The notes: a model not told the origin generated them from the sequence alone. Numbered from the stretch's first letter, positions 31,321 to 40,758 are shown. The stretch is 64,000 nt of DNA from Citrobacter gillenii (GCF_013337685.1 NZ_SUQN01000011.1:1-64000); one strand, 5' to 3'. Program-made: numbers and translations.

Positions 31321-31330
31321 ATCCCATCTA

Positions 31331-32587
31331 TCAAATAAGCTCCAGCGCCAACAGCTCTTCAATCGTCTGTCGACGACGAATCAGTCGCGCCACGCCGTTA
31401 TCAAACAGCACTTCCGGTAGCAGCGGTCGGCTGTTGTAATTCGACGACATCGACGCGCCGTACGCCCCGGTATCGTGTAGCACCAGATAATCGCCCGGTA
31501 CAACCGCTGGCAGCAGACGCGTTTCGACTTTGCCGCCCTCCTGCTGGGTAAATACATCACCGGATTCACATAGCGGCCCGGCAACCACTGTGTCAATCTG
31601 CGCGGCCTGCTCTAACGAACGACCATCACCCGCCAGCGCCGAAATGTGGTGATAACTACCGTACATCGCCGGGCGCATCAGATCGTTAAAACCGGCGTCG
31701 ATCAATACAAAATGGCGGCTACCCATCTCTTTAACGCTGCGTACTTGCGCCACCAGCACACCCGCTTCGGCCACCAGAAAACGCCCAGGCTCGATCTCAA
31801 GTTTCACCGGATGCCCCAGATGTTTAGCAATTTGCTCACGCGCGGCGTTCCACAGACCAAAGTAGTGATCGGTATTGATCGCCTCTTCCCCTTCACGATA
31901 CGGGATCGATAAGCCACCACCCGCCGAGATCGCGTCAAGATCCTGGCCAAACTCCACCACCTGACGCACCATCGCGCCGCACACCTGCTCCAGATGACCG
32001 TAGTCCACGCCGGAGCCAATATGCATATGAATACCGACCAGTTTTAGCTGGTAGCGCTGGATCACTTCCAGCGCCGCCGGAAGGTCGCTATACCAGATCC
32101 CGTGCTTGCTATTTTCACCGCCGGTATTGGTTTTCTGGCTGTGCCCATGACCAAAACCAGGGTTAACACGCAGCCACACGCGGTGACCCGGCGATACCTG
32201 GCCCAGTTGCTCAAGCATATCCACCGACCCGGCGTTAACGGGGATTTGCAGCTCATGCACCCGTGCCAGCGTCGCTTCATCAATCATATCGGCGGTAAAG
32301 ACAATCTCATCGTTACCCGGCACGAACCCCGCCGCCAGCGCACGTTCAATCTCGCCTAATGAGACGGAATCCACCTTCACGCCCTGCTCACGCATCAGGC
32401 GCAGGATATGAATATTTGAGCACGCCTTCTGGGCAAATCGCACCACGTCAAACTGGCCGAGTTTAGCAATCTGCGCACGGATGATTTGCGCATCGTAAAC
32501 CCACACCGGACAGCCAAATTCGGCGGGCAGGCACAGCAGGTTATCAGCGGTCAGGTCAGTATCGGTATTGTTGAGTGGACGTGGCAT
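31331..32587 (-). CDS. lysA: Diaminopimelate decarboxylase
   Basis: The last step of lysine synthesis: decarboxylates meso-diaminopimelate with PLP. The product is 418 residues. The PLP lysine is K54 in VRFAQKACSN. The alanine-racemase-like barrel has HIGSGVD and GGGLSIPY; the C-terminal barrel has LCESGDVF and DTGAYGASMSSNYN. It is divergent from lysR, its activator, across a 116-bp gap. Confidence 0.97.
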   Translation of the reverse strand: MPRPLNNTDTDLTADNLLCLPAEFGCPVWVYDAQIIRAQIAKLGQFDVVRFAQKACSNIHILRLMREQGVKVDSVSLGEIERALAAGFVPGNDEIVFTADMIDEATLARVHELQIPVNAGSVDMLEQLGQVSPGHRVWLRVNPGFGHGHSQKTNTGGENSKHGIWYSDLPAALEVIQRYQLKLVGIHMHIGSGVDYGHLEQVCGAMVRQVVEFGQDLDAISAGGGLSIPYREGEEAINTDHYFGLWNAAREQIAKHLGHPVKLEIEPGRFLVAEAGVLVAQVRSVKEMGSRHFVLIDAGFNDLMRPAMYGSYHHISALAGDGRSLEQAAQIDTVVAGPLCESGDVFTQQEGGKVETRLLPAVVPGDYLVLHDTGAYGASMSSNYNSRPLLPEVLFDNGVARLIRRRQTIEELLALELI

Positions 32588-32703
32588 AGCGAACTCCGGT
32601 ATCTGTTTTTTATGATTACGCCACAGCCTGAACAGAATAAAAAATATCGTTTTATCGCGAGTCTATGCAAAAATGATATGGACTGTTTATTCGAGGATTA
32701 CCC

Positions 32704-33627
32704 ATGCCTGCCGTTAACCTGCGCCATATCGAAATTTTTCACGCCATTATGACGGCGGGTAATCTGACGGAAGCCGCGCGGATGCTAAATACCTCGCAGC
32801 CGACCGTCAGCCGCGAGCTGGCGCGATTTGAACAGGTGCTAGGATTAAAGCTTTTCGAGCGCAGCCGTGGTCGCCTGCACCCAACGGTGCAAGGGTTACG
32901 GTTATTTGAAGAAGTGCAGCGTTCCTGGTACGGCCTAGACCGCATCGTCAGTGCCGCAGAAAGCCTGCGCGAGTTCCGCCAGGGGGAGTTATCGATTGTC
33001 TGTCTGCCGGTCTTTTCACAATCCTTTTTGCCCTCGCTGCTGCAACCGTTTCTGGCGCGCTATCCGCAGGTGAATATTCAGATTGTGCCGCAGGAGTCTC
33101 CACTGCTGGAGGAGTGGCTGTCGGCACAGCGTCACGATTTAGGCATAACGGAGACGCTGCATACTCCCGCCGGAACCCAACGCACGGAGTTACTCTCGCT
33201 TGATGAAGTTTGCGTATTGCCGCAAGGGCATCCGCTGGCTGAAAAAACGGTCTTAACACCGCAAGATTTTCAGGGCGAAAACTATATTAGTCTGTCCCGC
33301 ACCGACAGCTACCGCCAACTGCTGGATACCCTGTTTAACGAGCATCAGGTCAAACGCCGGATGGTGATTGAAACCCATAGCGCCGCCTCTATTTGCGCGA
33401 TGGTACGCGCAGGCGTGGGGATCTCTGTTGTGAATCCGCTGACGGCGATGGACTATGCCAGCAGTGGGATCGTTATCCGCCGATTTAGCGTTTCGGTGCC
33501 GTTTACCGTAAGTCTAGTGCATCCTTTACATCGCCCTTCATCAGCGCTGGTTGATGCTTTTAGCAGTCATTTAATACATCAAACACCTAATATCATTGAA
33601 TCTTATAAATGCTGGCTAAATTCATAA
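32704..33627 (+). CDS. lysR: LysR, activator of lysA, with altered C-terminus
   Basis: The founding LysR-type regulator: activates lysA and represses itself, responding to diaminopimelate and lysine. It has 307 residues. The winged helix (about 4-62, GNLTEAARMLNTSQPTVSRELA) and co-inducer domain are close to E. coli up to the AFSSHL segment. The last 18-20 residues, coded by AT-rich DNA from about 33570, no longer resemble the E. coli tail as I remember it. The gene ends at the border of the fimbrial islet, so insertion probably replaced its 3' end. The altered part is past the effector domain, so function is likely kept. Confidence 0.93.
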   Translation: MPAVNLRHIEIFHAIMTAGNLTEAARMLNTSQPTVSRELARFEQVLGLKLFERSRGRLHPTVQGLRLFEEVQRSWYGLDRIVSAAESLREFRQGELSIVCLPVFSQSFLPSLLQPFLARYPQVNIQIVPQESPLLEEWLSAQRHDLGITETLHTPAGTQRTELLSLDEVCVLPQGHPLAEKTVLTPQDFQGENYISLSRTDSYRQLLDTLFNEHQVKRRMVIETHSAASICAMVRAGVGISVVNPLTAMDYASSGIVIRRFSVSVPFTVSLVHPLHRPSSALVDAFSSHLIHQTPNIIESYKCWLNS

Positions 33628-33916
33628 AATCCCAAAAAAACCATGTAGCACAAATAGCTAAAGAAGTGTTTTTTATTTATAACATAATGAAACCAATAAA
33701 TAAGATATTATATAACATTGAAATCCATTCACGCAAAATATGATTTAATCTTTCCTTAATATACTTTTTAGGAAAACACACTTTATTGCGAATCGTAAAA
33801 AGTATAATTTTACCTCATTCCATAACACTTTCTTACTTTAAATATTAAACCATAACTAGCGCATTACTTATTCAACAGGATGCTGAATAACAGAATGACT
33901 AACAGGGAATTATAAC
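33628..33916. other. AT-rich gap upstream of the fimbrial operon
   Basis: A 289-bp, strongly AT-rich stretch with no gene. It must hold the fimbrial promoter and is the kind of DNA bound by H-NS. I see no clear invertible repeat or GATC-based phase switch. Confidence 0.6.
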
Positions 33917-34624
33917 ATGACACTAAAGTTAAACCTGTGTGCTATTTCACTAGCATGTTTGGCCCCGCTCTGCCACGCAAATATGTCCGTCTATCCCATG
34001 TCAGTTGATATGAACGATCAAGGCGAAAGCAGCGTGCGTGTTATTTCTCGCTCCAGCGATGTGCAATATATTAAGACGTCAATTCTTAATATTACCGGTA
34101 TCGGCACAACCCAAGAAAAAGAAACTGAAATTAAAAATGGCGATCCTACCGCGATTGTCGTTATGCCTCCCAAATTCGCCCTCCCCGCTGGCGCCACTAA
34201 AATGGTACGACTGGTCGCAATGGAGCCGGTAAAGGAAGAGACAACCTACCGTGTGAAGTTCGAGGCAGTACCGCAGCTTGATGACCCGCTTGAAGGGACT
34301 CAAAATACCAAGTCGCAGTTAACCATTAATCTTATCTGGGGTGTACTCGTCAGCGTCCCACCAGAAAACCCGCAGCTAAAAATCAACCTACTTGCCGATG
34401 GAAAAATAACAAACACCGGTAACCAGCGTTTTAAAATATTAAAAATAGGATTGTGTAAAAAATCACAATCAGACAAAGACTGTGCATGGCAGGATGTTGG
34501 TAATAATATTTACCCACGCGCTAGCTATGTACCTAAAAACATATTGAATTACGACCGGATCGTTGTTCAGTATTGGAACTGGATTGACAAGTCAAAGCAC
34601 TCGCAGGACTTCCCAATTCATTAA
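33917..34624 (+). CDS. Class 5 (alpha-type) fimbrial periplasmic chaperone
   Basis: A CfaA/CooB/TcfA-like chaperone that folds and caps pilin subunits in the periplasm by donor-strand complementation. It has 235 residues. A signal peptide ends near LCHA-N (about residue 21). Immunoglobulin-like domains follow, with a pilin-binding edge (KFALPAGATKMVRLVAM). AT-rich codon use marks it as foreign to its neighbours. First gene of a chaperone-pilin-usher-adhesin operon. GGGA lies upstream of the ATG. Confidence 0.85.
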   Translation: MTLKLNLCAISLACLAPLCHANMSVYPMSVDMNDQGESSVRVISRSSDVQYIKTSILNITGIGTTQEKETEIKNGDPTAIVVMPPKFALPAGATKMVRLVAMEPVKEETTYRVKFEAVPQLDDPLEGTQNTKSQLTINLIWGVLVSVPPENPQLKINLLADGKITNTGNQRFKILKIGLCKKSQSDKDCAWQDVGNNIYPRASYVPKNILNYDRIVVQYWNWIDKSKHSQDFPIH

Positions 34625-34654
34625 TCAGTAATTTATTACATGGAATATAAGTAA

Positions 34655-35164
34655 ATGAAATCAGTTATCTCTAAATCCTTACTCGCTTTGGCAATGGTTT
34701 CTGTAATGGGTTCTGCAATGGCAGTACAGAAAGATATTACCGTTACTGCAACCGTTGATGCCGCGCTGGATATGACTCAGGTTGATAACTCTGCGCTGCC
34801 AAAAAACGTTGATATGCAGTATATCCCAGGCACCGGTCTGGTTCCTTACCAGCTGCAGACCAAAATCTGGGCAAACGACGTGACAAGTGATGTCATGATG
34901 CAGTTGACCAGCGATGCCGTTCTGGTTAACAGCCTGGGTGGTGACACCGTTCCGATGACCGTTTCCTGGGGCGGCGAAGCGCTGTCTACTACCGCGGTAA
35001 CTCTGGCAGCAAAAGAACTGTTCCCGAATGCTGATACCGCACTGAAAACAGGTTCTGTAGCTAAAGCCCTGCAGATCGCACAGACCACGCAGGAACCTCT
35101 GACTACCGGTACCTATCAGGGTATTGTCAGCATCTATCTGTACCAGAACGCCGGCACTATCTAA
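34655..35164 (+). CDS. Class 5 major fimbrial subunit (CFA/I-like pilin)
   Basis: A 169-residue pilin. The signal peptide ends MGSAMA-V (residue 23). The mature N-terminus VQKDITVTATVDAALDM is the donor strand typical of CfaB/CooA/CblA pilins (CFA/I has VEKNITVTASVD). VSWGGEALSTTA and a C-terminal GTYQGIVSIYLYQ also fit. It forms the fibre shaft. Its codon use is richer in GC than the chaperone's, as expected for a highly expressed gene. A hairpin terminator follows. Confidence 0.9.
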   Translation: MKSVISKSLLALAMVSVMGSAMAVQKDITVTATVDAALDMTQVDNSALPKNVDMQYIPGTGLVPYQLQTKIWANDVTSDVMMQLTSDAVLVNSLGGDTVPMTVSWGGEALSTTAVTLAAKELFPNADTALKTGSVAKALQIAQTTQEPLTTGTYQGIVSIYLYQNAGTI

Positions 35165-35183
35165 TTTTTACTGCAATAAACCC

Positions 35184-35217
35184 AATGAACCGAAGAAAAG
35201 TCTTCGGTTCATTTTTT
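35184..35217 (+). terminator. Attenuator-type terminator between pilin and usher
   Basis: A 13-bp stem (AATGAACCGAAGA / TCTTCGGTTCATT) with an AAAG loop and a T run to 35217, 19 bp after the pilin stop. It would cut most transcripts after the pilin gene and keep usher and adhesin low. Confidence 0.9.
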
Positions 35218-35243
35218 ACTATATCAAGGAAGATGATTGAGTA

Positions 35244-37940
35244 ATGAAAAAATCAATTCTTGGGCTATTAATCTTTTCCATACTCAATGTCGCTCATGCA
35301 CGTACAGACTCAATTCCACCAGGATTTGAAGCCATCGTGCAGGGCCAGCAGGAATATATTGACGTCCATCTTGCAGGACGCAATCTGGGTAAGTTTTACG
35401 CCACCGTGAACCTTGATACCGTTAAGTTTGAACAGCCCCAAAAGATTATCACCGCAATGGCCCTGGGTAACGATCAAGATCGTATCAAAACCGTTGTAGC
35501 AAAACTCAGCCAGCCTCTTGAACGTCACGGTGAACTTGCCTGTTCGACGGTAAACAGCGGCGCTGGTTGCGGTTATCTCACCACTAACGACGTCGCACTG
35601 ATTTATAATGACGAGCAGAACGCCGTCAATCTCTTCTTAAATAAAGAGTGGTATCCCGACAGCACCCAAACCGCTCTCTATCTGAAAGCAAGCCAGGATG
35701 ATGATATCGTTAACGCGTTCATCCATCAGCAGGATATTAACGTCGCCATCCAGGACGATTTTAAATCGGCATATCTGCAAGGTACGGGCGCATTAGGCAT
35801 CACCGATAACAGCTACATTGGCGGTTACTGGAGCCTGAATGGCAACGAGAGCGATGGTGAAACCGAGACTGATGTTGACGTCAGCGAACTGTACTATCGC
35901 TATGATCTCATGAGCCGCTTTTACGTTCAGGGCGGGCGAATGGATAGCCGCAGCCTGTTTAATCTTGATGGCGGTAACTTTAATTTCACCTTCCTGCCGC
36001 TTGACGCCTTTGACGGGGTTCGCGCAGGATCGACCTTGAGCTATCTCAACCGCGAACAGGCGGGCCAGGGCACACCGGTCAACGTATTGCTTTCGCGCAG
36101 CTCACGCGTTGATGCCTATCGCGATAACCAACTGCTCGGTTCGTTTTACTTAAACGGCGGCAATCAGTCACTCGACACCAGCTCGTTCCCGTCAGGGAGC
36201 TATACCCTTCAGCTGAAAATTTATGAAAGCAATCAGCTTGCCCGTACTGAAGTGGTTCCTTTTACCAAAACGGGGAGCATAACGGACGGCCATGCCCAGT
36301 GGTTTATCCAGGCGGGTAAACTGGCGGATGACTCCAGTTCATCAACAAGCTATAGCGATGACGGTTCCACCTCTGCCCAGGCTGGCGTGCGGCTTCCGGT
36401 AACGGCACAAAGCGAGCTGATGCTCGGCGTGGCCTCGGTAGACAATAACTTTTCTGCGGAAGTTAACGGTCATATAACCCCGGCACTGGGTGCTTTGGGT
36501 GATATGGATCTGCAAACCGGCTTTTTCTATAACGACCAGGGTGGCCGCGGTAACATGCAGCAGCTCAACTGGCGGGTGGAGAACTTGCCCTCACTGAACT
36601 TGTACCGAAAAGATACTAGCGGCGGTCAGTGTTCCGGCGATACTGATTCTGAAGATTACGATCTCAACTGTTTTGAAAGCATCAGCGCAGGTCTATCACA
36701 AAACATCTTAAGCTGGAGCCTTTCCTTAAACTGGAACCGCACCCGCAACCATGCGGACTATCGCACGCGCTGGGACAACGACGAAGACTTTAGTGATAAC
36801 TATTTCAACCAGGCAAGCGCTAATTCCACCTCAGATACTATCCAGTTTAGCGCCTCACGCTCTTTCAGCCTGACTAGCTGGATCCTGAACACCAACCTCG
36901 GCGTATTTACGCGTAACAACAACGACAGCACCGGCAACGATAACGGTGCCTACTTTATGTTTACCTTCAGTGAGATGCCGCGCCAGGATAATAACGCGCG
37001 CAGCCGTAGCACCACCATCGGTGCCGATTATCGCACTAGTAAAAACAGTAGCGACCAGACATCCTGGAATCTGGCACGGACCTGGTATGACGATAACGTC
37101 AACCATAAAGAAGTGGGTGTGAGCCTTGGCGGTATTAATACTGATACCCTCGACAGCGGCGTCAACGGTCGTATTGATGGTCTGTATGGCAACCTCAGCG
37201 CCTATCTCACCGACAGCTACGACACGCAGGACCGCGATCACAGTACCGCCTTTACCGGCAGCTACAGCTCCACGCTTGCCGTCAGCCGCCACGGGGTGCA
37301 GGTTGGCCGCGCGGGTAACGGTGACCCATCGGCAGCCGTGCTAATCGCGGTGAAAAAAATGGACGACACCGATGCCGATGATTTGTCCGTGGATGCCACC
37401 ACAAATGGCAGTAAAGCCAGCCTGACCGGCGATGAATCGGTCCTGTTCCCTTACACCGGTTATGAAATGGGTTACGTCGACGTCAACGACAGCGCACGTA
37501 AAAACCAGACCGGTACCACCAACCTGATTACCGGTTCAGGTAAACAGAGCCTGATGTTGCTGCCAGGTAAACTGCGCTATCGCGAGGTGTCCGCTACCTT
37601 TAACTACAACTATATTGGCCGACTGCTGCTGCCGGAAGCGCTGAAAAAATATCCAGTCATTGGGGTAAACAGTGCGATGTTGCTGATGGCAGATGACGGT
37701 GGGTTCACGCTGGAAATGCAGAGCTCTTCACGCGATCTGTACGTATTGGCTGGTCAGTCATTCCTGAAATGCCCACTGAAGGTACTGAAGAAACGCGCCA
37801 GCATTCGCTTTGCCGGAGATATTCAATGCTCTGTGGTGACCTACGATCAGTTGCCTTCGCCAATTCAGGTACAGGCACAGCTTAAGCAATCACAGCGCAG
37901 ACAAGCGCTAGAAACCGCACAAAGGGAGAGTGTGCAATGA
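35244..37940 (+). CDS. Class 5 fimbrial outer-membrane usher
   Basis: An 898-residue usher of the CfaC/CooC/TcfC group that secretes and assembles the pilins. A signal peptide (MKKSILGLLIFSILNVAHA) is followed by an N-terminal periplasmic domain, a long beta barrel (about 150-700, with ELYYRYDLMSRFYVQGGRMDS), a plug-like insert and a C-terminal domain with cysteines (FLKCPL, DIQCSV). The end overlaps the adhesin start by 4 bp. The length is somewhat above the roughly 870 residues I recall for CfaC. Confidence 0.9.
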   Translation: MKKSILGLLIFSILNVAHARTDSIPPGFEAIVQGQQEYIDVHLAGRNLGKFYATVNLDTVKFEQPQKIITAMALGNDQDRIKTVVAKLSQPLERHGELACSTVNSGAGCGYLTTNDVALIYNDEQNAVNLFLNKEWYPDSTQTALYLKASQDDDIVNAFIHQQDINVAIQDDFKSAYLQGTGALGITDNSYIGGYWSLNGNESDGETETDVDVSELYYRYDLMSRFYVQGGRMDSRSLFNLDGGNFNFTFLPLDAFDGVRAGSTLSYLNREQAGQGTPVNVLLSRSSRVDAYRDNQLLGSFYLNGGNQSLDTSSFPSGSYTLQLKIYESNQLARTEVVPFTKTGSITDGHAQWFIQAGKLADDSSSSTSYSDDGSTSAQAGVRLPVTAQSELMLGVASVDNNFSAEVNGHITPALGALGDMDLQTGFFYNDQGGRGNMQQLNWRVENLPSLNLYRKDTSGGQCSGDTDSEDYDLNCFESISAGLSQNILSWSLSLNWNRTRNHADYRTRWDNDEDFSDNYFNQASANSTSDTIQFSASRSFSLTSWILNTNLGVFTRNNNDSTGNDNGAYFMFTFSEMPRQDNNARSRSTTIGADYRTSKNSSDQTSWNLARTWYDDNVNHKEVGVSLGGINTDTLDSGVNGRIDGLYGNLSAYLTDSYDTQDRDHSTAFTGSYSSTLAVSRHGVQVGRAGNGDPSAAVLIAVKKMDDTDADDLSVDATTNGSKASLTGDESVLFPYTGYEMGYVDVNDSARKNQTGTTNLITGSGKQSLMLLPGKLRYREVSATFNYNYIGRLLLPEALKKYPVIGVNSAMLLMADDGGFTLEMQSSSRDLYVLAGQSFLKCPLKVLKKRASIRFAGDIQCSVVTYDQLPSPIQVQAQLKQSQRRQALETAQRESVQ

Positions 37941-39046
37941 TGAAAATCACGATGTTATTAATCCTGTGCGGCGCACTCATTAGCGGTTCTGCCAGCGCCG
38001 ATACCTATACCGGGCCAACCCCTAATGTAACAGCCACACAAGATTATGTTCTCCCTTCAGGGGCACCAGCAGATTATTACCTTTGGAAAGACGATTACAT
38101 TGGTGCCTATGGGTATAGCTTATCATTCGGTACCTATACATGCGCATATGCAGATATTCAGCAAACATGTACCCACCAGAGCAACTCATCGACTATCAGC
38201 ATAATAGTCAAAGAAAAGCGTAGCGGAATGAGCCATGTTTTAAAATTGCAGGCTTATCTACAAGGACTGATTTACGATACAACAGACCCAAGTCAGTCAT
38301 TTACGTGTGGGGGTCACAGACCACTCAATTTCTCATACCAAGCATCTTGTAATTCAATTAGTGCAAACTCCAGGACATTGACGGTCTGGATGCCCCAGGA
38401 CGAGATGAATAACCTACCCGTTGGCGGCGTGTGGGAAGGCCAGCTTAAAGTTGGTTTTAACAAAGCTGATACCGTTGTGAATTACTCTGCTGACATAGTT
38501 TTGAAAGGCAAAGCCACTGGCAAACAGGATATTTACTTCCCGGAATTTAACGGCGCTAACCCACTGGTTCAGCTTGATCTGCACCCGACCGGATCGGTCA
38601 CCAGCAATAGCTATGTTGAAGATGTCACGACGCTCGATATGTGTCTGTACGACGGCTTCAACTCCAACAGCGACAGCATGACGCTATCGTTTAAAGATGA
38701 AGGTAAAGCGGCGGCGGCCCGCCAAAACGGTTATTTCTCTATCTACAACACCGCCACGGGCGGAACAGATGAAGCCGAACGAGTCGATTACCGCGTGGAA
38801 ATGTTCGATCCTCACAGCAAAGGCTGGAGAACGGTTAAAAACAACGATTCCTTCACTCTACAAGCCGGAGAAAACGGTCAGGATCAAGTACGTCCGGTAC
38901 GACTACCGTCGATTACCTATCCTGTCCTTTGCTCCCCTGCACCGCTGCGGCTGATTGTGGATAAATTCCGCGTCACCGACAAAGCCGCCGGATACTATAA
39001 AGGCGTACTGACCGTGGAATTTAGCCCCAGCCTGAACAGCATCTAA
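37937..39046 (+). CDS. Class 5 fimbrial tip adhesin
   Basis: A 369-residue CfaE/CooD/TcfD-like minor subunit expected at the fibre tip, where it binds host receptors and starts assembly. A signal peptide ends SGSASA-D. The N-terminal adhesin domain (about 25-200) has cysteines (YTCAY, QQTCTH, FTCGG, ASCNS); the C-terminal pilin domain (about 205-369) ends in GYYKGVLTVEFS. The N-terminal half is AT-rich and divergent, as expected for a receptor-binding part under selection. Receptor unknown. Confidence 0.85.
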   Translation: MMKITMLLILCGALISGSASADTYTGPTPNVTATQDYVLPSGAPADYYLWKDDYIGAYGYSLSFGTYTCAYADIQQTCTHQSNSSTISIIVKEKRSGMSHVLKLQAYLQGLIYDTTDPSQSFTCGGHRPLNFSYQASCNSISANSRTLTVWMPQDEMNNLPVGGVWEGQLKVGFNKADTVVNYSADIVLKGKATGKQDIYFPEFNGANPLVQLDLHPTGSVTSNSYVEDVTTLDMCLYDGFNSNSDSMTLSFKDEGKAAAARQNGYFSIYNTATGGTDEAERVDYRVEMFDPHSKGWRTVKNNDSFTLQAGENGQDQVRPVRLPSITYPVLCSPAPLRLIVDKFRVTDKAAGYYKGVLTVEFSPSLNSI

Positions 39047-39048
39047 CA

Positions 39049-39109
39049 ACGCGCTTATCCGGCCTGCCCCATAATGTAGGCCGGATAAGCGCAAGCGCCA
39101 TCCGGCACC
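39049..39109. repeat. REP pair between the adhesin gene and ygeA
   Basis: Two REP-like palindromes (GCGCTTATCCGGCCTG, then GTAGGCCGGATAAGCG...GCCATCCGGCAC) mark the return to core-genome sequence at the right edge of the fimbrial islet. Confidence 0.8.
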
Positions 39110-39115
39110 CCAGCA

Positions 39116-39808
39116 TCAAGACAGCATAAACTCCACCGCATCAGCCGCATGAATCGCCGCCGTATCAAACACCGGTAGTGGGCTTAATTCTGCTGGCACC
39201 AGCAGACCAATCTCGGTACAACCAAAAATCACCCCTTGCGCTCCCTGGCTCGCCAGTTCACCTATCACACTCAGGTAATAATCACGCGACGCATCGCTGA
39301 ACTCGCCAAGGCATAGCTCTTCAAAAATTATCCGGTTAATTTTCAGGCGTACGTCTTGTTCGGGAATCAAGGTGCTAATACCAAATTCATCCTGTAGGCG
39401 ACCGCGATAGAAATCCTGCTCCATGGTGTAGCGCGTACCCAACAGCGCCACATTACTCATATTCTGCTGACTGATGGCGCGTCCTGTTGCATCCGCAATA
39501 TGCAGAAAAGGCACATTACAGGCGGCTTCAATCGCCCCGGCTACCTTATGCATGGTGTTGGTACACAGCACAATGCCCTCGGCACCGGCCTGTTGAAGTC
39601 CCCGCGCAGCCTGCGCCAGAATGTCGCCCGCTTTATCCCACTCGCCACGACTCTGACACAGCTCAATCTCATGGAAATCCACGCTGTGCAGTAGGATCTG
39701 CGCCGAATGCAGGCCACCCAATCGCTGTTTTACGCCTTCGTTAATCAAGCGATAATAAGGAATGGTCGATTCCCAGCTCATACCACCTAACAGACCGATC
39801 GTTTTCAT
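39116..39808 (-). CDS. ygeA: Broad-specificity amino-acid racemase YgeA
   Basis: A cofactor-independent Asp/Glu racemase-family enzyme; E. coli YgeA racemises several amino acids weakly, homoserine among them. It has 230 residues from the ATG at 39808 ([15 protein letters not shown]). The two catalytic cysteines are in [11 protein letters not shown] and [11 protein letters not shown]. The frame extends to 39835 but the shorter start matches E. coli. It is convergent with the fimbrial operon. Confidence 0.94.
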   Translation of the reverse strand: MKTIGLLGGMSWESTIPYYRLINEGVKQRLGGLHSAQILLHSVDFHEIELCQSRGEWDKAGDILAQAARGLQQAGAEGIVLCTNTMHKVAGAIEAACNVPFLHIADATGRAISQQNMSNVALLGTRYTMEQDFYRGRLQDEFGISTLIPEQDVRLKINRIIFEELCLGEFSDASRDYYLSVIGELASQGAQGVIFGCTEIGLLVPAELSPLPVFDTAAIHAADAVEFMLS

Positions 39809-39916
39809 CATTTTCCCCGCGTTCGTTACCGTCATGCCAGTGAAGCAAAGATGTGATCAACTTTCCACATCTGTGAGCAAGCGTTTCTTTTTTTACTCTT
39901 TCTGATATAAATTTAA

Positions 39917-39931
39917 TGAAACATTGTTTCA
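39917..39931. promoter_or_regulatory. KdgR box upstream of kdgF
   Basis: A perfect palindrome TGAAACATTGTTTCA with AT-rich flanks, 20 bp before the kdgF start. It equals the core of the KdgR consensus known from Dickeya and other Enterobacterales. Confidence 0.85.
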
Positions 39932-39951
39932 ACATACTACAGGACTGCCGG

Positions 39952-40278
39952 ATGTTTATTTTTCATAAAGAAACCACCCTTGAAGATTTGGGCAATGGCG
40001 TGAGCCGCCGCATTCTGGCTCACGATGGCAAAATGATGGCCGTTGAAGTCAACTTTGAACAAGGCGCAGTTGGCCCAATGCACTGCCACCCGCACGAGCA
40101 GCTAACCTACGTGCTGTCAGGTGAATTTGAATTTACCATTGGCGAAGAAAAGCATGTCGTGCGCGCCGGTGACACGTTATATAAACAACCCAATATTATG
40201 CACGGCTGCGTGTGTTTAAAGCCGGGAACATTACTGGATACCTTCACACCGGTACGTGAAGACTTCCTGAAAAGATAA
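39952..40278 (+). CDS. kdgF: KdgF, cupin for unsaturated uronate linearisation
   Basis: Converts the 4,5-unsaturated galacturonate made by oligogalacturonide lyase into linear 5-keto-4-deoxyuronate, the KduI substrate. It has 108 residues and a single cupin barrel. Likely metal ligands are H44 and H46 (PMHCHPHEQ), Q50 and H84 (IMHG); LDTFTPVRED near the end matches the catalytic Asp-Phe-Arg region described for KdgF. The ATG at 39952 was chosen; the frame upstream runs through the KdgR box. A terminator follows. Confidence 0.9.
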   Translation: MFIFHKETTLEDLGNGVSRRILAHDGKMMAVEVNFEQGAVGPMHCHPHEQLTYVLSGEFEFTIGEEKHVVRAGDTLYKQPNIMHGCVCLKPGTLLDTFTPVREDFLKR

Positions 40279-40297
40279 TGTCCCCCTTTATTTCAAG

Positions 40298-40321
40298 CCT
40301 TCCTTAGTGGAAGGTTTTTTT
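40298..40321 (+). terminator. Terminator of kdgF
   Basis: CCTTCC (40298-40303) pairs with GGAAGG (40309-40314), followed by seven T. It isolates kdgF from togMNAB. Confidence 0.9.
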
Positions 40322-40460
40322 ATGCCCGCAATAGCATTGTTAGCATGTTAATAATATAACTTTCATTACTTTAACCCGCCAAAAAAGCTGCCATACATGT
40401 CGTCATAACCCATAGAAATCCGGCAGGAATTTTTAAAATATGACGCGCACCTCACCTATT

Positions 40461-40475
40461 TGAAACGCCGTTTCG
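40461..40475. promoter_or_regulatory. KdgR box 1 upstream of togM
   Basis: TGAAACGCCGTTTCG, one mismatch from a perfect 15-nt palindrome of the KdgR type (TGAAACR-N-YGTTTCA). Confidence 0.75.
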
Positions 40476-40536
40476 ACTTTGATCACATTTCCATCATTAT
40501 GTGAATGACGTAGAAACAAATCGCAATAAAATAAAT

Positions 40537-40551
40537 TAAAACGATGTTTTA
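40537..40551. promoter_or_regulatory. KdgR-like box 2 upstream of togM
   Basis: TAAAACGATGTTTTA, a near-palindrome of the same family, 62 bp after box 1. Weaker fit to the consensus at the outer bases. Confidence 0.55.
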
Positions 40552-40758
40552 CAAATCAAGAACGGCGGTTCATTCATGTTGATCGTTAGGATGAAAACCG
40601 GTTAATGACAACATTAAAAGCATTGTATATCAATCATTAACAGGGAGCATTGGTATCGCAAACAGACACAGAACGCCGACACACCGGGCATCCAGAGAGT
40701 ATGTCCGGTTCGTTACAACCGAATCCGTATTAAACCATTACTCGCCAGGTAGGTATGT

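Larger units (their letters stand above)
40279..40758 (+). promoter_or_regulatory. Regulatory gap upstream of togM
   Basis: A 480-bp region without a gene. It holds the kdgF terminator, two KdgR-like boxes, and a CRP-like half-site AAATGTGATC (minus strand, near 40480-40489). The togMNAB promoter must lie here; no clear small RNA gene is seen. Confidence 0.65.

Noticed and set aside
33628..39115. Insertion sequence or integrase at the fimbrial islet
   Set aside because: No transposase or integrase frame, no terminal inverted repeats and no tRNA at either edge were found.
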